From: an uncultured Oscillospiraceae bacterium
Lineage (GTDB): Bacteria; Bacillota; Clostridia; Oscillospirales; Ruminococcaceae
Assembly (NCBI GenBank): GCA_958448395.1
Contig: CAUDDP010000057.1
Span: 1-13,294 of the forward strand
DNA length: 13,294 nucleotides
Direction: 5' to 3'
The position numbers and the translations under genes were made by a program. Below are positions 1-6,869 of the stretch, in pieces; position 1 is the first letter of the stretch; each line of letters starts with the position of its first letter. The notes below the pieces were generated by a model. That model was not told where the DNA came from and ran no database searches. It was given only the letters and a program-made list of their open reading frames with translations.

Positions 1-70
1 TGCGGTGGCTGCCGCCCCCTGCACCCCTGCCAAGCTGAGCCAGCTTGACCGCAGTTGCCATTCGGCAGAT
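1..70. repeat. GC-rich, hairpin-forming intergenic segment (window edge)
   Basis: The first 60 bases are 70% G+C (42 of 60), well above the flanking coding DNA. A perfect 7-bp inverted repeat with a 3-nt loop lies at 31-47 (CAAGCTG-AGC-CAGCTTG). TGCGGT at 1-6 is complementary to ACCGCA at 48-53, and TGCC/GGCA at 56-67 makes a third small hairpin. Neither strand has a T-run after the main hairpin, so it does not look like an intrinsic terminator. It lies downstream of the deacetylase stop codon and is cut by the window edge. It may be the edge of a dispersed intergenic repeat or of a neighbouring GC-rich element; this is inference from composition and structure. Confidence 0.35.
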
Positions 71-93
71 AAAACACTCTCATTGAACTTACA

Positions 94-1377
94 TTAAAGG
101 AATTGTTGTTTCATTAAGCAAAGATCCAAAACGTCAATGCGTGCATCCTCCCATAAATCCCCGGCTTCCCAGTTTGTCAATGTGCCTGCATTTATCAGAT
201 ATTTCTGCATCATTACAACATCTGCAACATTGAAACTGCCGTCTGCATTGACATCACCCAATTGTGTTTCGGAAAGGGGCTTCTTTATAAGTAAGTCAAT
301 ATTTGTTACTGTTAATACGCCGCCATATGGGATTACACTGATTCTATTCAGATCTGCATAGTGTATGTTATTTTCTGTCAAGGCTGCTTGTAGGTCTGAT
401 GATAGAAAACATGCTTTTTTTCCATTGTAATAACTTGGCTGTATCGAACAAAACAAAGGTTCTCCAGACCACTTTTGCAAGGCAACGACAGGCTGATAGA
501 TACCTTCATAATCTACTGCAATGGCATACGTATCTTTCAGTGCGTCTAATTCCATTCCGTCCAATGCAGTTGCTTTTCCCCATTCTGGTAAACTGGTATC
601 GCCAGTAATTTCTCCGCTGAAAATATTTTTATATACGGTATAGTCGTTGCACGGATATTTAGTGACTTCATTGTAAAGCTGCTGTTTTTTTGGTGTTTCG
701 CCCTGTCGGGCAAATAGTTCTGTCAAGGTAACAAATTCATATCCCTCTGCTTGCAATGCGGGAATCATGATTTCCAGTGCTTCCACTGTTTGAGAATTTC
801 CTGCGGTATCATGGAGTAGAACAATCTGTCCATCCTTTGCGGATGAAATCACTGTTTCCGCACGTTCCTGTGCCGTTACATTTTCCATAAAGTCATTGCA
901 GCCTACCCCGCAGATGAAAGGCTTGTCAATGACATCATACATCATGGAATTGGTGTCAATATATGGCGGCCGGAAAAACTTAGTATATTCTCCTGTGATT
1001 TCAAATACATAATTATCAACGTATTCAATTTCTGAGATGATCTCTTCTTTTGTCATACTTGACATATTAGAATGCGTTTTAGAATGGTTGTCAATCTCGC
1101 ATCCCATATCGTATGCACGTTTTACAGTTGTAGCACTTTCGTCATTGATACAATCGCCAATCAGAAAAAAGGAAGCGACCACATCGTATTTTTCCAGAAC
1201 ATCCAGAACGGCATTTGTCGTGGTTGTGTTCGGACCATCATCAAAAGTGAATGCGATAAGCTTGTTTTCCTGTGGACTACTGTCTTCGGCAGAACTGGGG
1301 AGCAGCATGGAACCTGCTAAAATACAAAGAGAGAGCACGGTACAGACAGGAAATGTTATGATTTTATTTCGTTTCAT
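94..1377 (-). CDS. Secreted CE4 polysaccharide deacetylase with C-terminal type I dockerin
   Basis: This 427-residue protein should remove acetyl groups from a polysaccharide (xylan, chitin-like glycan or peptidoglycan; the substrate cannot be read from sequence) outside the cell. Residues 1-30 are a signal peptide: a basic KRNK start, a hydrophobic core and a likely cut after SSA. The NodB/CE4 domain spans about 38-222. It shows TFDDGP at 44-49 (D46 catalytic base, D47 metal ligand), HSKTH at 98-102 (two metal histidines), RPPY at 136-139 and LLHD at 187-190 (H189). Residues about 240-368 form a second region, possibly a beta-sandwich carbohydrate-binding module; I do not recognise its family. 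Residues 374-427 are a dockerin with two calcium-loop repeats, the first starting GDVNADG. AAAGGA lies 7 nt upstream of the ATG. It follows the helicase gene by 147 bp on the same strand. Dockerins bind cohesins, so it is probably part of a cellulosome-like or amylosome-like complex. Confidence 0.9.
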   Translation of the reverse strand: MKRNKIITFPVCTVLSLCILAGSMLLPSSAEDSSPQENKLIAFTFDDGPNTTTTNAVLDVLEKYDVVASFFLIGDCINDESATTVKRAYDMGCEIDNHSKTHSNMSSMTKEEIISEIEYVDNYVFEITGEYTKFFRPPYIDTNSMMYDVIDKPFICGVGCNDFMENVTAQERAETVISSAKDGQIVLLHDTAGNSQTVEALEIMIPALQAEGYEFVTLTELFARQGETPKKQQLYNEVTKYPCNDYTVYKNIFSGEITGDTSLPEWGKATALDGMELDALKDTYAIAVDYEGIYQPVVALQKWSGEPLFCSIQPSYYNGKKACFLSSDLQAALTENNIHYADLNRISVIPYGGVLTVTNIDLLIKKPLSETQLGDVNADGSFNVADVVMMQKYLINAGTLTNWEAGDLWEDARIDVLDLCLMKQQFL

Positions 1378-1524
1378 ATTTTTATCCTTTCTTTATGTAG
1401 GCATTATGCAGTGGGAAGTTCAATTGAATCTGCTTTTAAATACATAATATGGCGAATTACATAACATCCTACCTATATTTTTTCAGTAAGGATTATCCAT
1501 ATTGCCTCCGTTTTTTAATGCTGC
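1378..1524. other. Intergenic gap between helicase and deacetylase genes
   Basis: I see no convincing intrinsic terminator or sigma-A promoter in these 147 bases. On the minus strand they hold GGAGG followed by a five-codon frame (MDNPY, 1483-1500), an imperfect 7-bp stem around 1467-1494 without a T-run, and the 10-bp palindrome TTCAATTGAA at 1419-1428. How the deacetylase gene is transcribed is therefore unresolved. Confidence 0.4.
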
Positions 1525-3234
1525 TTAACCACGCCGCTTTTTGCGATTATAGTTTCCAGCATTGTTTTTGCTATATTCTCGATTTCTTCGGAAGTTGTTG
1601 GAACGAGCGTTGCCAGTGCGGGAATGGGAGCGATAGTTTCCATTGCGTTCTTCGTACAGTTTTGCATGAACTGGATGTCCATTGATTTTTCCGGTTTGCA
1701 TGGCATCAATGATAGAAGCTGACTCTGCAACAGGGACTTCTACTGTAGTATACTTGTCATAAATATCAATTTTACCAAATTCTGAACCGGAGAGACCAGT
1801 TGCTTCTACCAGTGCACCAAGGATAAAATTGGGAGCCATGCGTTCCTTGCGTCCCACATTGAAATGTACCTTGACCGTCTGGGTGCCGCTGTGTCGTCCT
1901 TTTCGGATGGGTTTTGGAATGTCAAATGCCGGAAGATTTTTGGTGACATCTGCAATTTGTTCCTGTAGCAGCAAAGCCAGCAGGGTTTCAGCGGGTGTAC
2001 CAGAGGAGAGCAATTGGTCTGCCAGTTGTACTGCTTCCTCAGTTGGAGCAGCTTCGCTGCATTGTTCCTGTAGGTGCTGCTGTAAATTGTGCAGTGCTTC
2101 CTGTTTCATTTCCGCAGCAGTTGGGAGCGTGATTTCTGTAATGTTGGCTCTGGTATATTGAGAAATAGCACGTAGTTCCAGTTCCTGTTTTCTGCCGCTG
2201 ATGATGCTGTAAGCGGTGCCTTCTTTTCCAGCACGTCCGGTTCTGCCAATGCGGTGAATGTAATATTCATGATCTTGTGGCAGGTCATAGTTAAATACGG
2301 CGTCTACACCCTTGACATCAATGCCTCTTGCTGCAACATCTGTGGCAATCAGAATGTTGCAGCGACCGGTTTTAAAGCTGTTCATGACCTGCGTACGCTG
2401 CATTTGCTTCATGTCACCATGCAGTCCAACCGCCGCAAAGCCACGATTTTGCAGTGCTTCTGTCAATTCGTCTACCATTTTCTTTGTGTTGCAGAACACC
2501 ATAGAAGAAACGGGTTTTTTCGATGCCAGTAATAAATGCAGCGCATCGGTTTTTCTGCCCATGGGGACATTCACCGCATACTGTGCAATGGCATCAACAG
2601 TACGGTGTGGGCTTTGAATTTGTACCATAATCGGATCTTTTTGATATTGCTTGGTGATAGCAAGAATGGCAGGCGGCATGGTAGCGGAGAAGAGTACCGT
2701 TTGCCTGTCCTCCGGTGTCTGTGCCAGAACGGCCTCAATATCTTCCCGAAATCCCATGTTTAGCATTTCGTCTGCTTCATCCAGTACGATGGTACGCAGA
2801 TGCTCTAATTTCAGGGTGCGGCGGCGAAGGTGGTCTAATACTCTGCCCGGTGTGCCGACTACAATGTTGGCACCATTTTTCAAGGCATGAATCTGTCGTT
2901 CCATGCTGGCCCCGCCATAGACGGCAACCGGCTTGATCCATCTTTTAAATTTTGCAAACTTTCCGATTTCCTCACAAGCTTGCATAGCAAGTTCTCTGGT
3001 TGGGCAGAGAATGAGTGCATACACAAAGGGTTCTGCATCCTTTGCAATTTGTTCAATGATGGGAATGCTGAAGGCAGCAGTTTTTCCCGTACCCGTGTTA
3101 GATTTGCCGATGACATCCCGTCCTTCTAAAAGAAGGGGAATGGTTTTTGCCTGAATTTCAGTCATTTCTGTGAAGTTTTGGTTAGCAATGGCATGTAGCA
3201 TTTCTGCGGAGAGCGATGTATTTTGAAATTGCAT
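1525..3234 (-). CDS. deaD: DEAD-box ATP-dependent RNA helicase with DbpA-type RNA-binding domain
   Basis: This 569-residue cytoplasmic helicase unwinds structured RNA using ATP, typically in ribosome assembly and mRNA turnover. All the helicase motifs are visible: Q motif (Q28), motif I SNTGTGKT 45-52, PTRELA 78-83, TPGR 128-131, DEAD 152-155, SAT 184-186, motif V ATDVAARGID 297-306 and motif VI HRIGRTGRAG 327-336. Residues about 452-528 are a DbpA-type RRM-like RNA-binding domain. The last 40 residues are a basic R/N-rich tail. This order matches the DeaD/CsdA group; the symbol rests on architecture only. I chose the ATG at 3234 because AAAGGA precedes it by 7 nt and the Q-motif region starts there. 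The same frame runs back to 3306, but that would cross a leader hairpin and adds nothing conserved. It lies 83 bp downstream of yebC on the same strand. Confidence 0.93.
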   Translation of the reverse strand: MQFQNTSLSAEMLHAIANQNFTEMTEIQAKTIPLLLEGRDVIGKSNTGTGKTAAFSIPIIEQIAKDAEPFVYALILCPTRELAMQACEEIGKFAKFKRWIKPVAVYGGASMERQIHALKNGANIVVGTPGRVLDHLRRRTLKLEHLRTIVLDEADEMLNMGFREDIEAVLAQTPEDRQTVLFSATMPPAILAITKQYQKDPIMVQIQSPHRTVDAIAQYAVNVPMGRKTDALHLLLASKKPVSSMVFCNTKKMVDELTEALQNRGFAAVGLHGDMKQMQRTQVMNSFKTGRCNILIATDVAARGIDVKGVDAVFNYDLPQDHEYYIHRIGRTGRAGKEGTAYSIISGRKQELELRAISQYTRANITEITLPTAAEMKQEALHNLQQHLQEQCSEAAPTEEAVQLADQLLSSGTPAETLLALLLQEQIADVTKNLPAFDIPKPIRKGRHSGTQTVKVHFNVGRKERMAPNFILGALVEATGLSGSEFGKIDIYDKYTTVEVPVAESASIIDAMQTGKINGHPVHAKLYEERNGNYRSHSRTGNARSNNFRRNREYSKNNAGNYNRKKRRG

Positions 3235-3262
3235 GTTGGTTCCTTTCTTTTGTATAAAATGG

Positions 3263-3293
3263 AAGCGTATTCGTAGAAAGTGCGAATACGCTT
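3263..3293 (-). promoter_or_regulatory. Perfect 11-bp stem-loop in the helicase 5' leader
   Basis: AAGCGTATTCG (3263-3273) and CGAATACGCTT (3283-3293) are perfect inverted repeats around a 9-nt loop, in the yebC-helicase gap and about 20 bases before the helicase Shine-Dalgarno site. On the minus strand the stem is followed by CCATTTTATA, too poor in T for a strong terminator. A partial attenuator, an mRNA-stability element or a temperature-responsive leader are all possible. Only the hairpin itself is seen directly. Confidence 0.5.
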
Positions 3294-3317
3294 GCATTCT
3301 GAACAATGGGCAAATTT

Positions 3318-4058
3318 TTATGCGTCTGTTTCTTCCGGCATATTCCAGTTATGATACACATTCTGGACATCGTCGTTTTCTTCCAGATGTTCCAGCAACA
3401 GATTCATCTTCTTAATTTGTTCTTCATCTGTCAGTGTCGTGTAGGTTGCCGGAATTTGTTCTACTTCTGCTGAGAGAATATGATATCCCTTTTCTGTCAA
3501 ACCATCTCGCAGCTGCGACAGAACAGACGGATCGCAGCTGATTTCTACGACATCTTCTTCTACAGAGAGGTCATCGGCATCGAATGCAAAGCAGTCTTCC
3601 ATGACGGCATCTTCGTCCAAACCAGTATTTTCAAGTACGACCATTCCTTTTTCTGAAAACAGGAATGAAACACAGCCACTTGTACCGAGATTTCCACCGA
3701 ACTTGTCGAAGTAGTGACGAATATCGCCGGCAGTTCGATTCTTGTTATCGGTCAGGCATTCTACGATGACAGCAACGCCGTTTGGACCATATCCCTCATA
3801 GACGATAGATTCATAATTGTTCTTATCGCCGCCGCCGGCAGCCTTCTTGATGACACGGTCAATGTTGTCATTGGGTACATTGTTTGCCTTTGCCTTAGCA
3901 ATTAAATCCCGCAATTTGGAATTGCTGTTGGGGTCGGCACCGCCTTCTTTGACACAAACTGTAATTTCCCGTCCGATTTTGGTAAAGATTTTTGCCTTTG
4001 CCGCATCGGTTGCTTCTTTTTTTCGCTTGATATTGTTCCATTTTGAATGTCCGGACAT
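3318..4058 (-). CDS. yebC: YebC/PmpR family translation factor / transcriptional regulator
   Basis: This 246-residue cytoplasmic protein has the usual family length (about 240-250) and the hallmark N-terminus MSGHSKWNNIKRKK, followed by the AKAKIFTKIGREI helix. The central EGYGPNGVAVIVECLTDN block and the acidic C-terminal half (about 130-246) are also typical. Family members were first described as DNA-binding regulators. More recent work on YebC and the related mitochondrial TACO1 supports a role in relieving ribosome stalling at proline-rich stretches; which applies here cannot be read from sequence. The start is fixed by the conserved MSGHSKW and by AAAGGA about 11-12 nt upstream, which overlaps the end of mrnC. 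Only 9 bp separate the genes, so translation is probably coupled. Its position among ribosome-assembly genes fits a translation role. Confidence 0.93.
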   Translation of the reverse strand: MSGHSKWNNIKRKKEATDAAKAKIFTKIGREITVCVKEGGADPNSNSKLRDLIAKAKANNVPNDNIDRVIKKAAGGGDKNNYESIVYEGYGPNGVAVIVECLTDNKNRTAGDIRHYFDKFGGNLGTSGCVSFLFSEKGMVVLENTGLDEDAVMEDCFAFDADDLSVEEDVVEISCDPSVLSQLRDGLTEKGYHILSAEVEQIPATYTTLTDEEQIKKMNLLLEHLEENDDVQNVYHNWNMPEETDA

Positions 4059-4067
4059 GGTGTAAAT

Positions 4068-4496
4068 TCATCCTTTCGATTGATTTTCTGTCACAGCAGT
4101 GACAATGGTTTGATATTCTGCTGTTTGCTGGATTTGCTTCATTAGTGTATATAGCCGCTCGGTTGCACCCGTTAAATACAGATATCCAAATACAGCTTCC
4201 AATCCGGTGGCATAGCGGTATTCTGCCTGATGGATGTGCTTTGGTGCAGCGTTCCGTCCTCTTAAAAAAACAGCCTGTTCTGTTTCTGTAAGCAGGGGAA
4301 GTAACTGCCGCATCATTTTAGCTTGAAAGTCGGCACAAACCAGCATGACTTTTTTTTGATGCAGGGCAGTTGGCGGCTGGTTTGCCACCAGCACCAACTG
4401 TTCTCGAATCAGTGTATCAAAAATACTGTCACCGAGAAAGGCGAGAGCCAAAGGGCTGTATTGTTTTGCAGCGTGTGGCGTCAGCGGTGTTTGCAT
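4068..4496 (-). CDS. mrnC: Mini-ribonuclease III (23S rRNA maturation)
   Basis: This 142-residue protein is a stand-alone RNase III catalytic domain with no double-stranded-RNA-binding domain. In Bacillus subtilis Mini-III trims the 23S rRNA precursor with help from a ribosomal protein. Visible signatures are YSPLALAFLGDSIFD at 13-27 with catalytic acid D23, the RGRNA patch at 79-83, and TGLEAVFGYLYL at 97-108 with the second acid E100. It would act as a homodimer. AAAGGA lies 9 nt before the ATG. It starts 24 bp after the obgE stop and ends 9 bp before yebC, so the three are almost certainly one transcript. A Mini-III gene between obgE and yebC fits the ribosome-biogenesis theme of the cluster. 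Confidence 0.9.
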   Translation of the reverse strand: MQTPLTPHAAKQYSPLALAFLGDSIFDTLIREQLVLVANQPPTALHQKKVMLVCADFQAKMMRQLLPLLTETEQAVFLRGRNAAPKHIHQAEYRYATGLEAVFGYLYLTGATERLYTLMKQIQQTAEYQTIVTAVTENQSKG

Positions 4497-4520
4497 TTCA
4501 TCGCATCCTTTCCGGTGATT

Positions 4521-5798
4521 TTAAGATACGAAATCAAATTCAAATCCATAGAGATTGACAGTATCACCTTCTTGAATGCCCATCTCTTCCAGTTTATCAA
4601 TAATACCACTGCTGCGGAGCACTTTCTGAAAATATTGCAGGGAAGAGTAGTCGTCCAAATTGACCGTTCGCAGAATAGGCTCCAGAAATTTGGCATCGAC
4701 ATAATAGATGCCGTCTTCGACCTCAATTTCAAATGTGCCCTTTTCTGTCGCTGCTGCCAGTTCTTCTTCTGTGAGTGGTTCTGGTTCGTATTGCAGAATT
4801 GGCGGCAGTTCCGTTAACTTGGCACCCACTGCTTGTACAAGTTCTTTTGTGCCTTGTGTGGTGGCAGCAGAGATACAGTAGAAGGGGAGTCCTTTTTCTG
4901 TTTCAATATAGTGTCGGAATGCTGCAATCTGCTCTTCTGTTGCCATATCGCATTTATTGGCAGCCACGATCTGTGGTCGTGCAGCCAGATCGGCATTGAA
5001 TTGTTCCAGCTCCTGCTGAATGGTTTCGTAGTCAGCAATCGGATCTCTGCCCTCTGAGCCGGAAACATCGACAATATGCAGAATCAAACGGCAGCGTTCC
5101 ACGTGCCGCAGGAAAGCGTGTCCCAGTCCAATGCCGTCGCTGGCACCTTCAATCAGTCCAGGAATATCTGCCATGACAAAAGAGGACTCTGCATTGACTT
5201 TTACAACACCCAGTACAGGGGTTAATGTGGTGAAATGATAATTTGCAATTTTCGGTTTTGCCGCACTGACAACAGAGATCAGTGTAGACTTGCCGACATT
5301 CGGATAGCCAACCAAGCCGACATCTGCCAATAGTTTCAGTTCCAGGATGACTTCAAATTCCTCTCCCGGAAAGCCCGGTTTTGCAAAACGGGGGATCTGT
5401 CTGGTAGATGTGGCAAAATTACAGTTGCCTCTGCCGCCGTTGCCGCCCTTTGCCAGAATTTGTGGTTCATCTGTGGAGAGATCTGCCATAATGCGGCCGT
5501 TTTTGGCATTGCGGACAATTGTACCACGTGGTACTTTGATAATCAAATCCGGTGCACTTTTACCTGTGCAGCGTTTGGAACCGCCGTTTTCTCCTCGCTG
5601 TGCGACATATTTTTTATGATAACGAAAGTCCAGCAGGGTGGAGAGATTGGTATCCACCTGAAAGACAATATTGCCGCCTTTTCCGCCGTTACCACCGTCT
5701 GGTCCGCCGGCAGCGACATATTTTTCTCTGTGAAAGGAAACGGCACCGTCACCGCCGTCTCCGGCTTTGATATAGATTTTTACCTTATCAACAAACAT
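4521..5798 (-). CDS. obgE: Obg family ribosome-assembly GTPase
   Basis: This 425-residue essential-type GTPase takes part in late assembly of the large ribosomal subunit and responds to GTP/ppGpp levels. The three Obg domains are in order. The glycine-rich Obg fold is at about 1-158 (KAGDGGDGAVSFHREKY). The G domain is at about 160-330, with G1 GYPNVGKS 164-171, switch I FTTLTP 189-194, G3 DIPG 211-214, G4 NKCD 281-284 and G5 SAAT 310-313. The C-terminal OCT domain is at about 355-425, ending in NLYGFEFDFVS. No key residue is missing. GAGG lies 5 nt before the ATG. It sits downstream of rpmA, separated by a hairpin terminator, with no convincing promoter in between, so expression probably depends on read-through. 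L21-L27-Obg neighbourhood is common in bacteria. Confidence 0.96.
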   Translation of the reverse strand: MFVDKVKIYIKAGDGGDGAVSFHREKYVAAGGPDGGNGGKGGNIVFQVDTNLSTLLDFRYHKKYVAQRGENGGSKRCTGKSAPDLIIKVPRGTIVRNAKNGRIMADLSTDEPQILAKGGNGGRGNCNFATSTRQIPRFAKPGFPGEEFEVILELKLLADVGLVGYPNVGKSTLISVVSAAKPKIANYHFTTLTPVLGVVKVNAESSFVMADIPGLIEGASDGIGLGHAFLRHVERCRLILHIVDVSGSEGRDPIADYETIQQELEQFNADLAARPQIVAANKCDMATEEQIAAFRHYIETEKGLPFYCISAATTQGTKELVQAVGAKLTELPPILQYEPEPLTEEELAAATEKGTFEIEVEDGIYYVDAKFLEPILRTVNLDDYSSLQYFQKVLRSSGIIDKLEEMGIQEGDTVNLYGFEFDFVS

Positions 5799-5841
5799 AG
5801 CAACCTCATATCTCTCTGTGTTTCAAGGCGGATGGGGAAAT

Positions 5842-5875
5842 GAAAAGAAAATCCCAAGCGAAAGGCTCGGGATTT
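5842..5875 (-). terminator. Intrinsic terminator/attenuator between rpmA and obgE
   Basis: Read on the minus strand, AAATCCCGAGC and GCTTGGGATTT (5849-5859 and 5865-5875) form an 11-bp stem with one G-U pair and a 5-nt loop, followed by TCTTTTC. On the plus strand the wobble becomes an A-C mismatch, which shows the element belongs to minus-strand transcription. The short T-run suggests partial termination, letting some transcripts continue into obgE. Confidence 0.7.
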
Positions 5876-5897
5876 CTGTCAGATGCTATGAAAAAGT

Positions 5898-6179
5898 TTA
5901 TTCAGCAGTGTAAACGCTGACCTTTTTACGGTCACGTCCCCAACGCTCAAACTTTACCGTACCGTCTACCATTGCAAACAAGGTATCGTCAGAACCGATG
6001 CCAACGCCCGTACCCGGATGGATATGCGTACCTCTCTGGCGAACGAGAATGTTGCCAGCCTTTACGAACTGACCATCAGCCCGCTTGACACCCAGCCGCT
6101 TGGACTCAGAATCACGGCCGTTCTTGGTAGAACCAGAACCTTTTTTATGTGCAAAGAATTGCATACTAATCTTCAACAT
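5898..6179 (-). CDS. rpmA: 50S ribosomal protein L27 with Prp-cleaved N-terminal extension
   Basis: This 93-residue protein is a component of the large ribosomal subunit; its N-terminal tail reaches the peptidyl-transferase centre. It begins MLKISMQFFAHKKG. In Firmicutes the residues up to FF are a pro-sequence removed by the cysteine protease Prp, leaving AHKKG as the mature end; the cut here would fall between F9 and A10. The rest (GSTKNGRDSESKRLGVK, then RQRGTHIHPG and GTVKFERWGR) is standard L27. GGAGG lies about 10 nt upstream of the ATG. The gene is the third of rplU-prp-rpmA, 45 bp after prp, and is followed by a terminator. Confidence 0.97.
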   Translation of the reverse strand: MLKISMQFFAHKKGSGSTKNGRDSESKRLGVKRADGQFVKAGNILVRQRGTHIHPGTGVGIGSDDTLFAMVDGTVKFERWGRDRKKVSVYTAE

Positions 6180-6224
6180 GGTAATTACACCTCCGTGTGT
6201 TTCAGTTTCAGTTACCCGTAAAAA

Positions 6225-6545
6225 TTACGGGGCAGAAGTTTCCCGAATGCGGATGCAGTCTGGAGCTTCTTCGGTTAAGAGCTGCAATTGCAGAAACAAG
6301 CCCTGTAAAAGCAGATTTGCATGTTTATTCTGTATAGAAGCAACAGAAATCGAAATGCAATTTTCCTCCACAGCAATCTCAGCAGGCAGATGATAAATCT
6401 CTGTAAGCAGATTTGCGGTCATCTGTACAGAAGCGGAAACACTGGCACAAATGACATCCTGTCCTGCTTCGGCAAAACCAGCATGTCCGGAAACGGAAAC
6501 GCCGATAAATGTTTGATTGCGTTTTAAAAATGTGGCGGTAATCAT
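6225..6545 (-). CDS. prp: Prp, ribosomal-processing cysteine protease (YsxB family)
   Basis: This 106-residue protease removes the N-terminal extension of L27. The catalytic pair is visible: H21 in SGHAGFAEAGQD and C33 in DVICASVSA, matching the His/Cys dyad described for Staphylococcus aureus Prp. Length and position between rplU and rpmA are typical of Firmicutes, and the L27 encoded next door keeps the cleavage site. The start is the first methionine, followed by the conserved SGHA block at the expected distance. The 12-nt gap after rplU has no recognisable Shine-Dalgarno site (GTTTTCTGTATC), so translation may rely on ribosomes finishing rplU, which would keep protease levels below those of the ribosomal proteins. 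Confidence 0.93.
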   Translation of the reverse strand: MITATFLKRNQTFIGVSVSGHAGFAEAGQDVICASVSASVQMTANLLTEIYHLPAEIAVEENCISISVASIQNKHANLLLQGLFLQLQLLTEEAPDCIRIRETSAP

Positions 6546-6557
6546 GATACAGAAAAC

Positions 6558-6869
6558 TTATGCCTGAATGGCTTCGATCTGTACTTTCGTATACGGCTGT
6601 CTGTGACCCTGCTTTTTCTTTTCTGACTTCTTTGGCTTGTAAGTCATAACAGTAATTTTCTTTGCCTTGCCGTTCTTCAGTACCTTTGCACTGACGGTTG
6701 CACCTGCAACATACGGTGTGCCGACATTCAGACCATTTTCTGTGCTGACTGCAACAACCTTGTCGAAGGTAACGGTAGATTCTTCTTCAGCGTTCAGCTT
6801 TTCAATAAAAACAATGTCTCCCTGTTTTACCTGATACTGCTTTCCGCCGGTTTCAATAACTGCGTACAT
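6558..6869 (-). CDS. rplU: 50S ribosomal protein L21
   Basis: This 103-residue large-subunit protein binds 23S rRNA. It shows the family start MYAVIETGGKQYQVKQGD, the central GTPYV segment and the basic tail KPKKSEKKKQGHRQPYTKVQI. It is the first gene of the rplU-prp-rpmA transcript, directly behind a strong promoter and a structured leader. AGGTG lies about 7 nt before the ATG and is itself part of a possible regulatory pairing in the leader. Confidence 0.97.
   Translation of the reverse strand: MYAVIETGGKQYQVKQGDIVFIEKLNAEEESTVTFDKVVAVSTENGLNVGTPYVAGATVSAKVLKNGKAKKITVMTYKPKKSEKKKQGHRQPYTKVQIEAIQA

Noticed and set aside
1..61. Open minus-strand frame starting at 61 and running off the window edge
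   Set aside because: It is only about 20 codons, has no ribosome-binding site, and the sequence is better explained by the GC-rich structured segment.
1460..1500. Imperfect stem near 1467-1494 as terminator of the helicase gene
   Set aside because: It is only about 7 bp with a bulge and has no T-run after it on the minus strand.
3235..3306. N-terminal extension of the helicase starting at 3306
   Set aside because: It would place the start upstream of the leader hairpin and lacks a ribosome-binding site; the ATG at 3234 has AAAGGA at proper spacing.
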